DNA from: Streptomyces chartreusis
GTDB lineage: Bacteria > Actinomycetota > Actinomycetes > Streptomycetales > Streptomycetaceae
Assembly (NCBI RefSeq): GCF_008704715.1
Contig: NZ_CP023689.1
Coordinates: forward strand, 9,424,001 to 9,488,000
Direction: 5' to 3'
DNA: 64,000 nt
Shown piece after piece: positions 24,012-32,369 of the stretch (its first letter is position 1; every line of letters begins with the position of its first letter). The notes beneath the pieces were generated by a model. That model saw only the letters and a list, made by a program, of their open reading frames with translations, made no database searches and was not told where the DNA came from. The translations under genes were made by a program, and so were the position numbers.

Positions 24012-24959
24012 GTGCAGTTCCACACCCCACCCAACACCCCCACCCCCGCGAGCTCCCGCGCTCACGCCTCCGGCTCCACCCGGCGCCGGGCCGGGCGACT
24101 GGTCGGCGCCGCCGCGGCGCTCGCCGCGGTCGTCGGCCTGGGAACCCTGACCAGCCCGGGCGCCCATGCGGCGGACAACCCCTACGAGCGCGGCCCGGCC
24201 CCCACCACCTCCAGCATCGAGGCGTCACGCGGCCCGTACGCCGTGTCGCAGACGTCCGTCTCCTCGCTGTCCGTCAGCGGATTCGGCGGCGGCACGATCT
24301 ACTACCCGACGTCCACCAGCGACGGCACCTTCGGAGCCGTGGCCATCTCGCCCGGCTACACGGCCTACGAGTCGTCGATCGCCTGGCTGGGACCGCGACT
24401 GGCCTCGCAGGGCTTCGTCGTGTTCACCATCGACACGCTCACCACGCTCGACCAGCCCGACTCCCGCGGCCGCCAGCTGCTGGCCGCACTGGACCACCTC
24501 ACCGAACGCAGTTCCGTCCGCTCCCGCATCGACGCGAGCCGCCTCGGTGTCATGGGCCACTCGATGGGCGGCGGCGGAAGCCTCGAGGCCGCGAAGTCGC
24601 GTCCGGCACTCCAGGCGGCGATCCCGCTGACCCCGTGGAACCTCGACAAGACCTGGCCCGAGGTCACCACGCCGACCCTGATCTTCGGAGCCGACGGTGA
24701 CACCGTCGCCCCGGTCGCCTCCCACGCCGAACCCTTCTACTCCAGCCTGTCCTCCTCGCTGGACCGGGGCTACCTGGAGCTGAACTCGGCGACCCACTTC
24801 ACGCCCAACTCGTCGAACACGACGATCGCGAAGTACAGCATTTCCTGGCTCAAGCGGTTCATCGACAACGACACCCGCTACGAGCAGTTCCTGTGCCCGC
24901 TGCCCCGGCCGAGCCTGACCATCGAGGAGTACCGGGGCAACTGCCCGCACACCTCCTGA
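24012..24959 (+). CDS. secreted cutinase/polyester hydrolase (PET-hydrolase-like)
   Basis: 315 residues from GTG at 24012. Signal peptide to about residue 53 (RRRAGRLVGAAAALAAVVGLGTL...GAHA|ADNPYERG). The mature alpha/beta hydrolase has all features of the Thermobifida/Streptomyces cutinases that hydrolyse polyesters: oxyanion Tyr in SPGYTAYESS, nucleophile Ser184 in GHSMGGGG, Trp in TPWNLDKTW, catalytic Asp230 in GADGDTVAPV, His262 in ATHFTPN, and a C-terminal disulfide pair Cys295/Cys311. The second active-site disulfide of IsPETase has no visible counterpart. The N-terminal 53 residues are long for a signal and contain Arg-Arg-Arg, so Tat export is possible. Natural substrate is probably cutin or other polyesters; PET activity is inferred. 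Confidence 0.92.
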   Translation: MQFHTPPNTPTPASSRAHASGSTRRRAGRLVGAAAALAAVVGLGTLTSPGAHAADNPYERGPAPTTSSIEASRGPYAVSQTSVSSLSVSGFGGGTIYYPTSTSDGTFGAVAISPGYTAYESSIAWLGPRLASQGFVVFTIDTLTTLDQPDSRGRQLLAALDHLTERSSVRSRIDASRLGVMGHSMGGGGSLEAAKSRPALQAAIPLTPWNLDKTWPEVTTPTLIFGADGDTVAPVASHAEPFYSSLSSSLDRGYLELNSATHFTPNSSNTTIAKYSISWLKRFIDNDTRYEQFLCPLPRPSLTIEEYRGNCPHTS

Positions 24960-24984
24960 CAGCCCCGCGCCCCTTCTGTTCGGG

Positions 24985-25025
24985 GCACCGGCGGCGGACG
25001 TGCGCGACACGTCCGCCGCCGGTGC
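24985..25025 (+). terminator. strong hairpin terminator after the cutinase gene
   Basis: A perfect 18-bp GC-rich inverted repeat (24985-25002 and 25008-25025) with a 5-nt loop, 26 bp after the cutinase stop. There is no T-run, typical for Streptomyces. It should end cutinase transcription before the LuxR-type gene at 25193. Confidence 0.8.
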
Positions 25026-25192
25026 GGTCCCGTTGTGCGGCAGCACGGTCGCGGCAGGCGTCGACTGGGCAGGCGCACAATCCGTTCCGCGACCGCGCGG
25101 TGACAACACGCAGGTGACACCGGTGATTTGCCTGCCGGGGCGCGCGGACGTCAGCCTTCCGGTCCTCGTTACGCGCAAGTAGCGTCGCGGGA

Positions 25193-26830
25193 ATGACCGG
25201 AGACCGGAGCAGTGTGCGGACGGCTCCCCGCTTACGGAGCCGCAACGGACGGGACGGTGCCCGATCGGCCGCCGCCGACCGAGGCCATGCCGAACTCGCG
25301 CGCGGTGGAAGGAAGTTGTTCGACGGGCCGGTGGGTGACGCCCGCGAATCCCTGCTGCTGGCCGCGTCGCTGCTGGCCGCCGACGCCCCGGAGCGGGCCG
25401 AGGCGGCCCACCTGTGCGCGGCGGACGCCGCCTGGGCTGCGGGGGACATCGCGGCTTGCCTGAGCACGCTCGACGGGGCGTATGCCGGACTGGGCGCCGG
25501 CGAGGACGTGGGCCCCGGTAGCCGCCAAGCGGAGGGTGATCACGGAGCGGTACTGGAGTCCGAGCGCCCACCGTCGCCGGTCACCGCCGCTCCCTCTCAC
25601 GGAGACGGACGGCGGTCCCGGGACTGGGCCATGGACGCCTTCGTGCGGGACTACCGCGACGGCATGCGTGCCCTGTTGGCCCGTCGGCCGGAGCTCGCCA
25701 CCGGGCCCCTGCGGCGCGTGCTGGATCGTGCCCGCGCCGACCATCGCCCGGAGCGACTGCTGCGTGCCGCGTCGGCCGCGCTGCTCCTCGGGGACGTCGG
25801 AGCGGCCCGCGCCGCCGGGGCCCGCGCCCTCGCGTCCGCCCGTACCGCGGACAGTGCCGTGTTCGAGGCTCGAGCCCTGGAGTACCTGGCGTACGGCGAA
25901 CTGCGCGCCGGTCGCCACGCGCAGGCCCGTGCCCACGCCGAGGAGGGCGTGCGGGCCGCGCTGGCGGCAGGGCACCGCAACACCGCGGCGAGCCACCACG
26001 CGATGCTCGCCCTCGCGGCCTCGATCGAGGGGGACACCGCTGCGGTCGGACGACACGCCTCGGCCGCCCTGGGCGTCGCCCGCCGCCACGGACTCGCCCA
26101 GGCGGCGACCCTGGCCGAGTGGGCCACCGCCCGAGCGGACCTGGCGCGCGGACGTCCCCTGGAGGCCGCCGACCGGCTCGGTCCGCTCGTCGGGCCCGGT
26201 CCCAGACGCGGCCACTTCGCCGTGTGGATGCTCGCCGTGCCCTGCTTCGTGGAGGCCGCGGTACTGGCCGGGCACCCCGAGGGCGCGCGGACGGTGGTCG
26301 ACGACTTCGCCGTGTGGGCCGCCTTCGGCGCCGACCCGCACGCCCCGGCCCAGCTCGCCCGCTGCCGCGCCCTGCTCGCCTCCGAGGACGGCGCAGACGA
26401 CTTCTACCTGCGAGCCCTCGCCCTGCACGACGAGACGGGCGGCGACTTCGAGCGCGCCCGCACGGAGCTCCTGTACGGCCGGTGGCTGCGCCGGCGACGT
26501 CGTCTGCGCGAGGCCCGGCCCCGGCTCGGCGCCGCCCTCGTCGGCTTCGAACGCTGCGGCGCCGGCGCCTGGGCGGAGCAGACGCGCGGCGAGCTGCGCG
26601 CCAACGGAGCCGCGCCCGGGAGGGAGGCGGCGGGTGGGCTGTCACTGCTCACACCGCAGCAGCTGCGCATCGCCAGGCATGTCGCCGAGGGCGCCACCAA
26701 CCGCGAGGTGGCCCGGCGACTGGCAGTGAGCACCCGCACGATCGACTACCACCTGCGCAACGTCTTCGCCGCCCTCGGCGTCCGCTCCCGCATCGAACTG
26801 GCCCGCATGGTCGACCAGGAAGGCCGCTGA
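25193..26830 (+). CDS. LuxR-type regulator with helical-repeat N-terminus
   Basis: 545 residues. The C-terminal LuxR HTH occupies about 480-540 (LLTPQQLRIARHVAEGATNREVARRLAVSTRTIDYHLRNVFAALGVRSRIEL). The remainder is a run of Ala/Arg-rich amphipathic helices resembling the TPR-like arm of LAL (large ATP-binding LuxR) regulators, but there is no Walker A/B NTPase domain, so it looks like an LAL regulator lacking its N-terminal ATPase third. The segment about 110-145 is low-complexity. ATG at 25193. It could regulate the adjacent cutinase or the synthase, but no binding site was recognised. A single-gene unit. Confidence 0.85.
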   Translation: MTGDRSSVRTAPRLRSRNGRDGARSAAADRGHAELARGGRKLFDGPVGDARESLLLAASLLAADAPERAEAAHLCAADAAWAAGDIAACLSTLDGAYAGLGAGEDVGPGSRQAEGDHGAVLESERPPSPVTAAPSHGDGRRSRDWAMDAFVRDYRDGMRALLARRPELATGPLRRVLDRARADHRPERLLRAASAALLLGDVGAARAAGARALASARTADSAVFEARALEYLAYGELRAGRHAQARAHAEEGVRAALAAGHRNTAASHHAMLALAASIEGDTAAVGRHASAALGVARRHGLAQAATLAEWATARADLARGRPLEAADRLGPLVGPGPRRGHFAVWMLAVPCFVEAAVLAGHPEGARTVVDDFAVWAAFGADPHAPAQLARCRALLASEDGADDFYLRALALHDETGGDFERARTELLYGRWLRRRRRLREARPRLGAALVGFERCGAGAWAEQTRGELRANGAAPGREAAGGLSLLTPQQLRIARHVAEGATNREVARRLAVSTRTIDYHLRNVFAALGVRSRIELARMVDQEGR

Positions 26831-27098
26831 GACGCGGCCCTTTCCCGGGCATCGACCCCCTGCTCATCCGAGGCGAACGGGAGGGACCTCGACGCCCCGC
26901 GCCCAAGAATGCCGCTGCACACCCCTAGGGACCGACCGGACGGTATGCCATCCTTCGGGGCAGGACGACGAGTCGGGTGGCTGCCGCGGCACGGGCAGCG
27001 CGCCTCGTCGGACTCCGCCGAGCCGTCGGACGCCGCTGAGCCGCCGGCCCGGCGGGGTCGGGGCACTGCCGGGAAGCCGAGGTAGGGGGAGGACCGCG
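26831..27098. other. 268-bp intergenic region between two regulator genes
   Basis: No coding potential or clear operator was recognised. GGTAGGGGGAGGA lies directly before the PucR-type start at 27099 and serves as its ribosome-binding region (AGGGGGAGG). The sequence is GC-rich with short imperfect repeats only. Confidence 0.4.
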
Positions 27099-28391
27099 AT
27101 GCATCCTGCCGTACGCACACGCGCGACGAACCGCACCGGGCCGACGCCCGTTCCGCAGCCGCGGACACGACGCATCCGGTCGCTGATCGACGCCGACGCG
27201 CTGCGCGCCCTGCACCGGGCGGCCCGCGTCCTCATCGACGACCTCCCGGACCTGACCGACCGGCTCGTGGCCGTCCTGCGCGAGCAGGAACCGGCGTACC
27301 GGACCGCGCTGGAGAACGACCACGCCGCCACCTGGGAGGAGGTGCACCGTTCCCTGCGGCACAGCGTGACCTCGCTGCTCGACCCGCGCGGCACCCGCGA
27401 GGCCGCCCACCGGTGCACCTGGCGCATCGGCGTCACCCGGGCCGAGCAGGGGCTGCCGCTGGACGCCCTGCTGCACGCCTTCCGGCTCGGCGGCTCCCTC
27501 GTCTGGCAGCGGCTGGTGGAGGAGACCTCCCGCTCGGCGCCCGAGGACATCCGGCTCCTGGTGCACGTCGCCACCGACGTGTGGAACTTCGTCGACGAGC
27601 ACTGCAGCCTCGTCGCGGACGCCTACCGGCAGGCCGAACGGCAACTGGCCTGGCGGCGCGAGAACCGGGTACGGCTCCTCGCGACCGCCCTCCTCGACGG
27701 CACCAGCAGGATCGCCGACCTGCCCGAGACCGCCGAGGGACTGCGCCTGCCGGAGCACGGGCGGTACGTCGTCGTCGCGGTCACCGGCGGCCGGCCCCAG
27801 GGCCCCACGAGCGTGCGCCCCGCCCCCGTACCACCAGGCACGAGCGTCTACTGGCACTCGGGAGTGGAAGTGGACTACGGCATCGTCCTGGTCGGTGACG
27901 AGGGCGACGGGGAGGACGACCAGGACCCCGTGGCGGCGCTCGGGCTCTCCGCCGACGGCACCTGCGAGGGGCGGGTCGGCGTCGGCAGCGCCGTGGCCGG
28001 GCTGGCCTCCGTCGGTGACGCCCGGCGCCTGGCCGACCTCGCCCTGAGCATCTGCCCGCCCGACGGCGGCACGGTCCGCCTCACCGAGCACCTGCCCGAA
28101 GCCCTCGTGATCTCCTGCCCGGAACTGGGCGCGACCCTCACCGAGCAGGTCCTCGGCCCGCTGCTGCGGCTGGAACCGGCCGACCGGGACGTACTGCTGG
28201 ACACCCTTGCCGCCTGGTTCGCCTGCGACGGCTCCGCCCAGCGGGCCGGTGAGCAGCTCTACTGCCACCGCAACACCGTCCTGAACCGACTCCGCCGCTG
28301 CGAGCAGCTCACCGGCCGCTCCCTGGCGCGCCCGCTGGACGTCGTACAGATCAGCCTCGCCCTGACGGCACGCCGACTGCTGCGCGGCTGA
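27099..28391 (+). CDS. PucR/CdaR-family transcriptional regulator
   Basis: 430 residues. An N-terminal helical region (about 30-180, with RxRSGVTRAEQGLPLDALLHAFRLGG-like sensor helices) is followed by a GGDEF-like or variable middle segment and a C-terminal PucR-type HTH_30 (about 360-428: LLDTLAAWFACDGSAQRAGEQLYCHRNTVLNRLRRCEQLTGRSL). The HRNTVLNRLRR core is diagnostic. ATG at 27099. PucR regulators activate purine, amino acid or secondary catabolic genes in response to a small ligand. It lies immediately upstream of, and co-directional with, the five-gene Liv-type importer and is the obvious candidate regulator for it. Confidence 0.88.
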   Translation: MHPAVRTRATNRTGPTPVPQPRTRRIRSLIDADALRALHRAARVLIDDLPDLTDRLVAVLREQEPAYRTALENDHAATWEEVHRSLRHSVTSLLDPRGTREAAHRCTWRIGVTRAEQGLPLDALLHAFRLGGSLVWQRLVEETSRSAPEDIRLLVHVATDVWNFVDEHCSLVADAYRQAERQLAWRRENRVRLLATALLDGTSRIADLPETAEGLRLPEHGRYVVVAVTGGRPQGPTSVRPAPVPPGTSVYWHSGVEVDYGIVLVGDEGDGEDDQDPVAALGLSADGTCEGRVGVGSAVAGLASVGDARRLADLALSICPPDGGTVRLTEHLPEALVISCPELGATLTEQVLGPLLRLEPADRDVLLDTLAAWFACDGSAQRAGEQLYCHRNTVLNRLRRCEQLTGRSLARPLDVVQISLALTARRLLRG

Positions 28392-28719
28392 CGGTACGGC
28401 CGCTCGGGCTCCTCCCAGTCCCGCAGTTGACGGGACCGCACTCTCCCCATGCCGCCAACGGCTCTTTGGAAAGCCCCCGTTGGGCTGAGCCGCCGCGCCC
28501 GGACACCCTCGCCGCCCCCGCCGTACCGGCCCGCCCTCCTGCCCTCCGACCGGCGCTTTTCAAGCCACCCCTGGGCACCCGCACAACCCCGGCCCACCCG
28601 CATTGGGACCACGCAGCGTCCTCGCCCGAACACCTGTACCGCCCGCCCGCGCCCGTGCTGTCGTGGGCTGCCCTTCCCCCGAAGCCCCGTGCCCGACGGC
28701 ACGGACCCGAGGAGCCGTG
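28392..28719. promoter_or_regulatory. non-coding region before the Liv-type operon with an inverted repeat
   Basis: 328 bp without a convincing gene. CCAACGG (28455-28461) and CCGTTGG (28477-28483) form a 7-bp inverted repeat with 15-nt spacer, a possible regulator site or weak terminator 64 bp after the PucR stop. GAGGAG lies just upstream of the ABC ATPase ATG at 28720. The importer promoter is presumably here. Confidence 0.4.
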
Positions 28720-29544
28720 ATGCCCGAAGCACCACCGGACGAAGAGGCCGCCCTGTACGTCGAGGGCCTCGACGTGACCTACGGCCGCGCCCTGTCCGCC
28801 CTTCGTTCCGTGTCCCTGACCGTCCCGCACGGCGCGATCGTCACCCTGCTCGGCCCCAACGGCGCGGGCAAGACGACCCTGCTGCGGGCGGTGTCGGGCA
28901 CCCTGCGCCTGCATCGCGGCGCGATCACGGCCGGCCGTATCCGCTACGGCGCCACAGAACTCGACGGCCGCGACCCGGTCGCGGCCGTGCGGGCCGGCGT
29001 CGTACAAGTCCCCGAGGGACGCCGGGTCTTCGCCGGTCTCACCGTCGACGAGAACCTCCGCTCCGGCGGCCTCGGCCTCGGCAGGCGCCGCCCCGCTCAG
29101 ATCGCCGAGTCCCGGGACCGGGTCTTCGCGCTCTTCCCGCGACTGGCCGAACGCACCGGGCAGGCCGCCGGACTGCTCTCCGGCGGCGAGCAGCAGATGC
29201 TCGCCATCGGCCGCGCCCTGATGGCCGCCCCTCGCCTGCTCCTGCTGGACGAGCCCTCCCTCGGCCTCGCCCCGCAGATGGTCTACCGGATCGCCGAGGT
29301 GATCCGCGAGATCAACGCCCAGGGCACCGCCGTCCTCCTGGTCGAGCAGAACGCGGGCATGGCCCTGTCCCTCGCCGACACCGCCCATGTCCTGGAGGTC
29401 GGAGAGGTCCGGCTCTCCGGCCCCGCCGACGAACTCGCCCGCACGGACGCCGTACGACGCCTGTACCTCGGCGAGACCACCGAGACCGAGGCAACTGAGA
29501 CCGCCGAGAACACCGGCACTACCGAGGGGCAGGGAGCCGCGTGA
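28720..29544 (+). CDS. ABC transporter ATPase, LivF-like
   Basis: 274 residues. Walker A GPNGAGKTT, Q-loop QVPEGRRVF, signature LSGGEQQ and Walker B LLLLDEPSLGLAP followed by H/Q-loop VEQNA. VPEGRRVFAGLTVDENL and LSGGEQQMLAIGRALM are typical of LivF, the second ATPase of hydrophobic/branched-chain amino acid (HAAT) importers. ATG at 28720 with GAGGAG upstream. First gene of a tightly coupled operon; the next gene starts within its stop codon (GTGA). It energises uptake together with the LivG-like partner. The C-terminal Thr/Glu-rich tail (about 255-274) is disordered. Confidence 0.9.
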   Translation: MPEAPPDEEAALYVEGLDVTYGRALSALRSVSLTVPHGAIVTLLGPNGAGKTTLLRAVSGTLRLHRGAITAGRIRYGATELDGRDPVAAVRAGVVQVPEGRRVFAGLTVDENLRSGGLGLGRRRPAQIAESRDRVFALFPRLAERTGQAAGLLSGGEQQMLAIGRALMAAPRLLLLDEPSLGLAPQMVYRIAEVIREINAQGTAVLLVEQNAGMALSLADTAHVLEVGEVRLSGPADELARTDAVRRLYLGETTETEATETAENTGTTEGQGAA

Positions 29545-30341
29545 CCGTCCGCACCACCGCACCACCCGAACTCGCCGCGACGGACGTGACCGTCCGCTTC
29601 GCCGGGCTCACGGCCCTGGACACCGTGTCCTTCACCGTCGTCCCGGGCACCGTCCACGCGCTCATCGGACCCAACGGAGCGGGCAAGTCCACCTGCTTCA
29701 ACGTGCTGTCGGGGCTCTGCCGCCCGGCCACGGGCGCCGTACGCCTCGGGGACGCCGAACTGACCCGGCTCGCCCCGCACCGCATCGCCGCCCTCGGCGT
29801 CGCCCGCACCTTCCAGAACATCGTCACCACCCAGGGCACGGTCGCCGACAACCTGATGCTCGGCCGGCACGCCCTGACCCGCGCCGGGTTCGCAGCCAGC
29901 GCGCTGCGTCTGCCGCACGTTCGGCGCGAGCAGCGCGAGCATCTCGCCCGCGCCCGGGAGATCGCCGAACTCACCGGTCTGGCACAGCACTTCGACAGCC
30001 CCGTCGCCCTGCTCTCCTACGGCGACCGCAAGCGCGTCGAGCTCGCCCGCGCCCTGTGCCTGGAACCCCGGGTCCTGCTGCTGGACGAGCCGGTCGCCGG
30101 GATGAACGCGGCCGAGCGCGCCCGCACGGTCGAGGTCGTGCACGCCGTACGCGCCGAACTCGGCCTGTCCGTGGTGCTGGTGGAGCACGACATGGGCCTC
30201 GTGATGCGGCTCGCCGACGAGGTCACCGTCCTCGACTTCGGCCGCGCCATCGCGCACGGCACCCCGGACGAGGTGCGCCGCGACCCGGAAGTGCTGCGCG
30301 CCTACCTCGGCACCGGCGCCGAAGAGGAGGACGCGGCATGA
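29541..30341 (+). CDS. ABC transporter ATPase, LivG-like
   Basis: 266 residues from GTG at 29541 overlapping the previous stop. Walker A GPNGAGKST, Q-loop RTFQNI, signature LSYGDRKRVELARAL, Walker B LLLDEPVAGMN and H-loop VEHDMGLVM. The RTFQN and LSYGDRK motifs are those of LivG. It pairs with the LivF-like ATPase to drive the LivH/LivM-like permeases that follow. The stop TGA overlaps the next ATG (ATGA), so the operon is translationally coupled throughout. Confidence 0.9.
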   Translation: MTVRTTAPPELAATDVTVRFAGLTALDTVSFTVVPGTVHALIGPNGAGKSTCFNVLSGLCRPATGAVRLGDAELTRLAPHRIAALGVARTFQNIVTTQGTVADNLMLGRHALTRAGFAASALRLPHVRREQREHLARAREIAELTGLAQHFDSPVALLSYGDRKRVELARALCLEPRVLLLDEPVAGMNAAERARTVEVVHAVRAELGLSVVLVEHDMGLVMRLADEVTVLDFGRAIAHGTPDEVRRDPEVLRAYLGTGAEEEDAA

Positions 30342-31237
30342 CCACCTTCCTGGACAACGTCTTCAACGGACTCGCCCTCGGCGCCGTCTACGCCCTCGTC
30401 GCCCTCGGCTTCGTCATCATCTTCAAGGCGTCCGGCGTCATGAACTTCGCGCACGGCTCGCTGCTCCTGCTCGGCGGCTACGTCACCGCCGTACTCCACG
30501 ACGACCTCGGTTTCGCCGGAGCGCTCGCCGTGTCCGTCCTGGTGACCGCGGCCGTGGCCGGCGCCATGGACCGCTTCCTGCTCCAGGCCGGCGGGGGAGC
30601 CGACCCGCACGCCGCCCATGTGCAGACCATCGTCACCATCGGCGTCGACATCGTCATCCTCACCGACCTGTCGCGGCGCATCGGCGGCGACCTGCTCTCG
30701 CTCGGCGACCCCTGGGGCGACTCGGTGAGCGGTCTCGGACCGGTGACCGTCGCCGACAGCCGGATCGCGGCGATCGTGGTGTCCACCGTCGTCATCGCCG
30801 GAGTCTTCGCCCTGTTCCGGTACACGAACTGGGGCCTGTCGCTGCGCGCGTCGGCCGAGGACGTGGAAGCGGCCGCCCTGATGGGCGTACGGCTGGTGCG
30901 GGTGCGCACCCTCGCCTGGTGCCTGGCCGGAGCGCTGGCCGCGCTGGCGGCGGTGTTCCTCGCCGCGTTCCCCGCGCCCGGCCTGGAACGCACGACAGGG
31001 CAGATCGCGCTGAAGGCGTTCCCGGCGGCCATCCTCGGCGGGATGGCGTCACCGCCCGGCGCCCTCGCGGGCAGCCTGCTGATCGGACTCACCGAGGCCC
31101 TCGTCGCCGGCTACCAGTCCGACCTGCACGTCCTGGGCGAGGGATTCGGCGACGTCGCGCCCTACGCGGTGATGGTGCTGGTGCTCCTGATTCGGCCCAC
31201 CGGGCTGTTCGGCGGAAAGGCGGCGGTCCGTGTCTGA
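30338..31237 (+). CDS. ABC transporter permease, LivH-like
   Basis: 299 residues, about eight TM helices. It opens with FLDNVFNGLALGAVYALVALGFVIIFKASGVMNFAHGSLLLLGGY, the LivH signature (GAVYALVALG, NFAHG). Cytoplasmic coupling helix near EDVEAAALMGVRLVRVR. ATG at 30338, overlapping the LivG-like stop. It forms the transmembrane pore with the LivM-like protein encoded next, whose GTG start lies 8 nt inside this gene's end. Confidence 0.9.
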   Translation: MTTFLDNVFNGLALGAVYALVALGFVIIFKASGVMNFAHGSLLLLGGYVTAVLHDDLGFAGALAVSVLVTAAVAGAMDRFLLQAGGGADPHAAHVQTIVTIGVDIVILTDLSRRIGGDLLSLGDPWGDSVSGLGPVTVADSRIAAIVVSTVVIAGVFALFRYTNWGLSLRASAEDVEAAALMGVRLVRVRTLAWCLAGALAALAAVFLAAFPAPGLERTTGQIALKAFPAAILGGMASPPGALAGSLLIGLTEALVAGYQSDLHVLGEGFGDVAPYAVMVLVLLIRPTGLFGGKAAVRV

Positions 31238-32369
31238 ACGACTCTCCCGCGCCCAAGTGATCCGCCTGGGCCGGACCTTCGCGGCCGTCGCCGTCCTGTG
31301 CGCGCTGCCCTTCTACCTCGACGCGTTCTGGCTGCGCATCGGCCTGTTCTCCATGGCGGCGGCCGTCGGCGCGGTGGGCCTGGGCCTGCTGTCCGGCACC
31401 GCGGGCCAACTCTCCCTCGGCCACGCCTTCTTCCTGGCCGTGGGTGCCTACGGCTACGTATGGCTGGCCGGTGAACCCGGACCTGGGCTGCCCACCGTCG
31501 TCGCCGCGGTACTCGCGGTGCTGCTCGCCGGTGCGGCCGGCGGGCTGTTCAGTCCCGTCGCCGGCCGGGTGCGCGGCATCTACCTCGGCGTCGCCACCCT
31601 GGCCCTGGTCTTCCTCGGACACCATGTCCTGCTCACCGCGGACTCCGTCACCGGCGGATTCAACGGCCGCTCGGTGCCACCCCTGGAAGTGGGCGGCTTC
31701 TCCTTCTCCGCCGACTCCGAACTCACCCTGCTGGGCGTGCCGTTCGGCGCCGAGGAACGACTGTGGTACCTCGGGCTCGCGCTGTTCGCGGTCACCTGGT
31801 TCACCGCCAGGGGGCTGCTGCGAGGCCGTCCCGGACGCGCCCTGGTGGCGCTGCGCGACAGCGAGACCGCGGCCGCCGTGATGGGCGTCGACGTCTCCCG
31901 CTACCGCTCGGCGGCCTTCGTGGTGTCGTCGATGTACGCGGGCCTGGCGGGCGTACTGCTCGCCCTCTCCTTCCGCCGTGTGGTGCCCGACTACTTCGGC
32001 CTCGTGCTGTCCGTCGACTACCTCGCCATGATCGTCATCGGCGGACTCGGATCGGTGGCCGGAGCCACCGTCGGCGCCGTGTTCGTCACCGCACTGCCGC
32101 TGCTGATGACCCGTTACGCCGACCAACTCCCGCTGGTGGCCGCCCCCGGCACCACCGACGGCACGGTAGGCCCCACCGAAGCGGCCCGCTACCTCTACGG
32201 CGCGTCGATCGTCCTGATCCTCCTCTTCGCCCCCGACGGCCTGCACGGCCTGGTCCGGCGGCTGCGCGCCCGTCTGCGCCGCCCCCGGACGGCACCACCA
32301 CCCTCGAACGCCACCTCCCCTTCCCAACCGACCGCGCCAGCCGTACGAGCCAAGGAGCCCACCCCGTGA
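31230..32369 (+). CDS. ABC transporter permease, LivM-like
   Basis: 379 residues with about nine hydrophobic segments. LivM hallmarks: GTAGQLSLGHAFFLAVGAYGYV near the N-terminus and RDSETAAAVMGVDVSRYRSAAFVVSSMYAGLAG as the EAA-like coupling loop. The C-terminal 30 residues are Pro/Thr-rich and presumably cytosolic. GTG at 31230 overlaps the LivH-like end; its stop overlaps the next GTG. The permease pair completes the importer. Confidence 0.9.
   Translation: MSERLSRAQVIRLGRTFAAVAVLCALPFYLDAFWLRIGLFSMAAAVGAVGLGLLSGTAGQLSLGHAFFLAVGAYGYVWLAGEPGPGLPTVVAAVLAVLLAGAAGGLFSPVAGRVRGIYLGVATLALVFLGHHVLLTADSVTGGFNGRSVPPLEVGGFSFSADSELTLLGVPFGAEERLWYLGLALFAVTWFTARGLLRGRPGRALVALRDSETAAAVMGVDVSRYRSAAFVVSSMYAGLAGVLLALSFRRVVPDYFGLVLSVDYLAMIVIGGLGSVAGATVGAVFVTALPLLMTRYADQLPLVAAPGTTDGTVGPTEAARYLYGASIVLILLFAPDGLHGLVRRLRARLRRPRTAPPPSNATSPSQPTAPAVRAKEPTP

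Noticed and set aside
28455..28483. Inverted repeat CCAACGG/CCGTTGG as a definite PucR operator.
   Set aside because: Only seven bases per arm and a long spacer; it could equally be a weak terminator, so it is listed only as a possible site.
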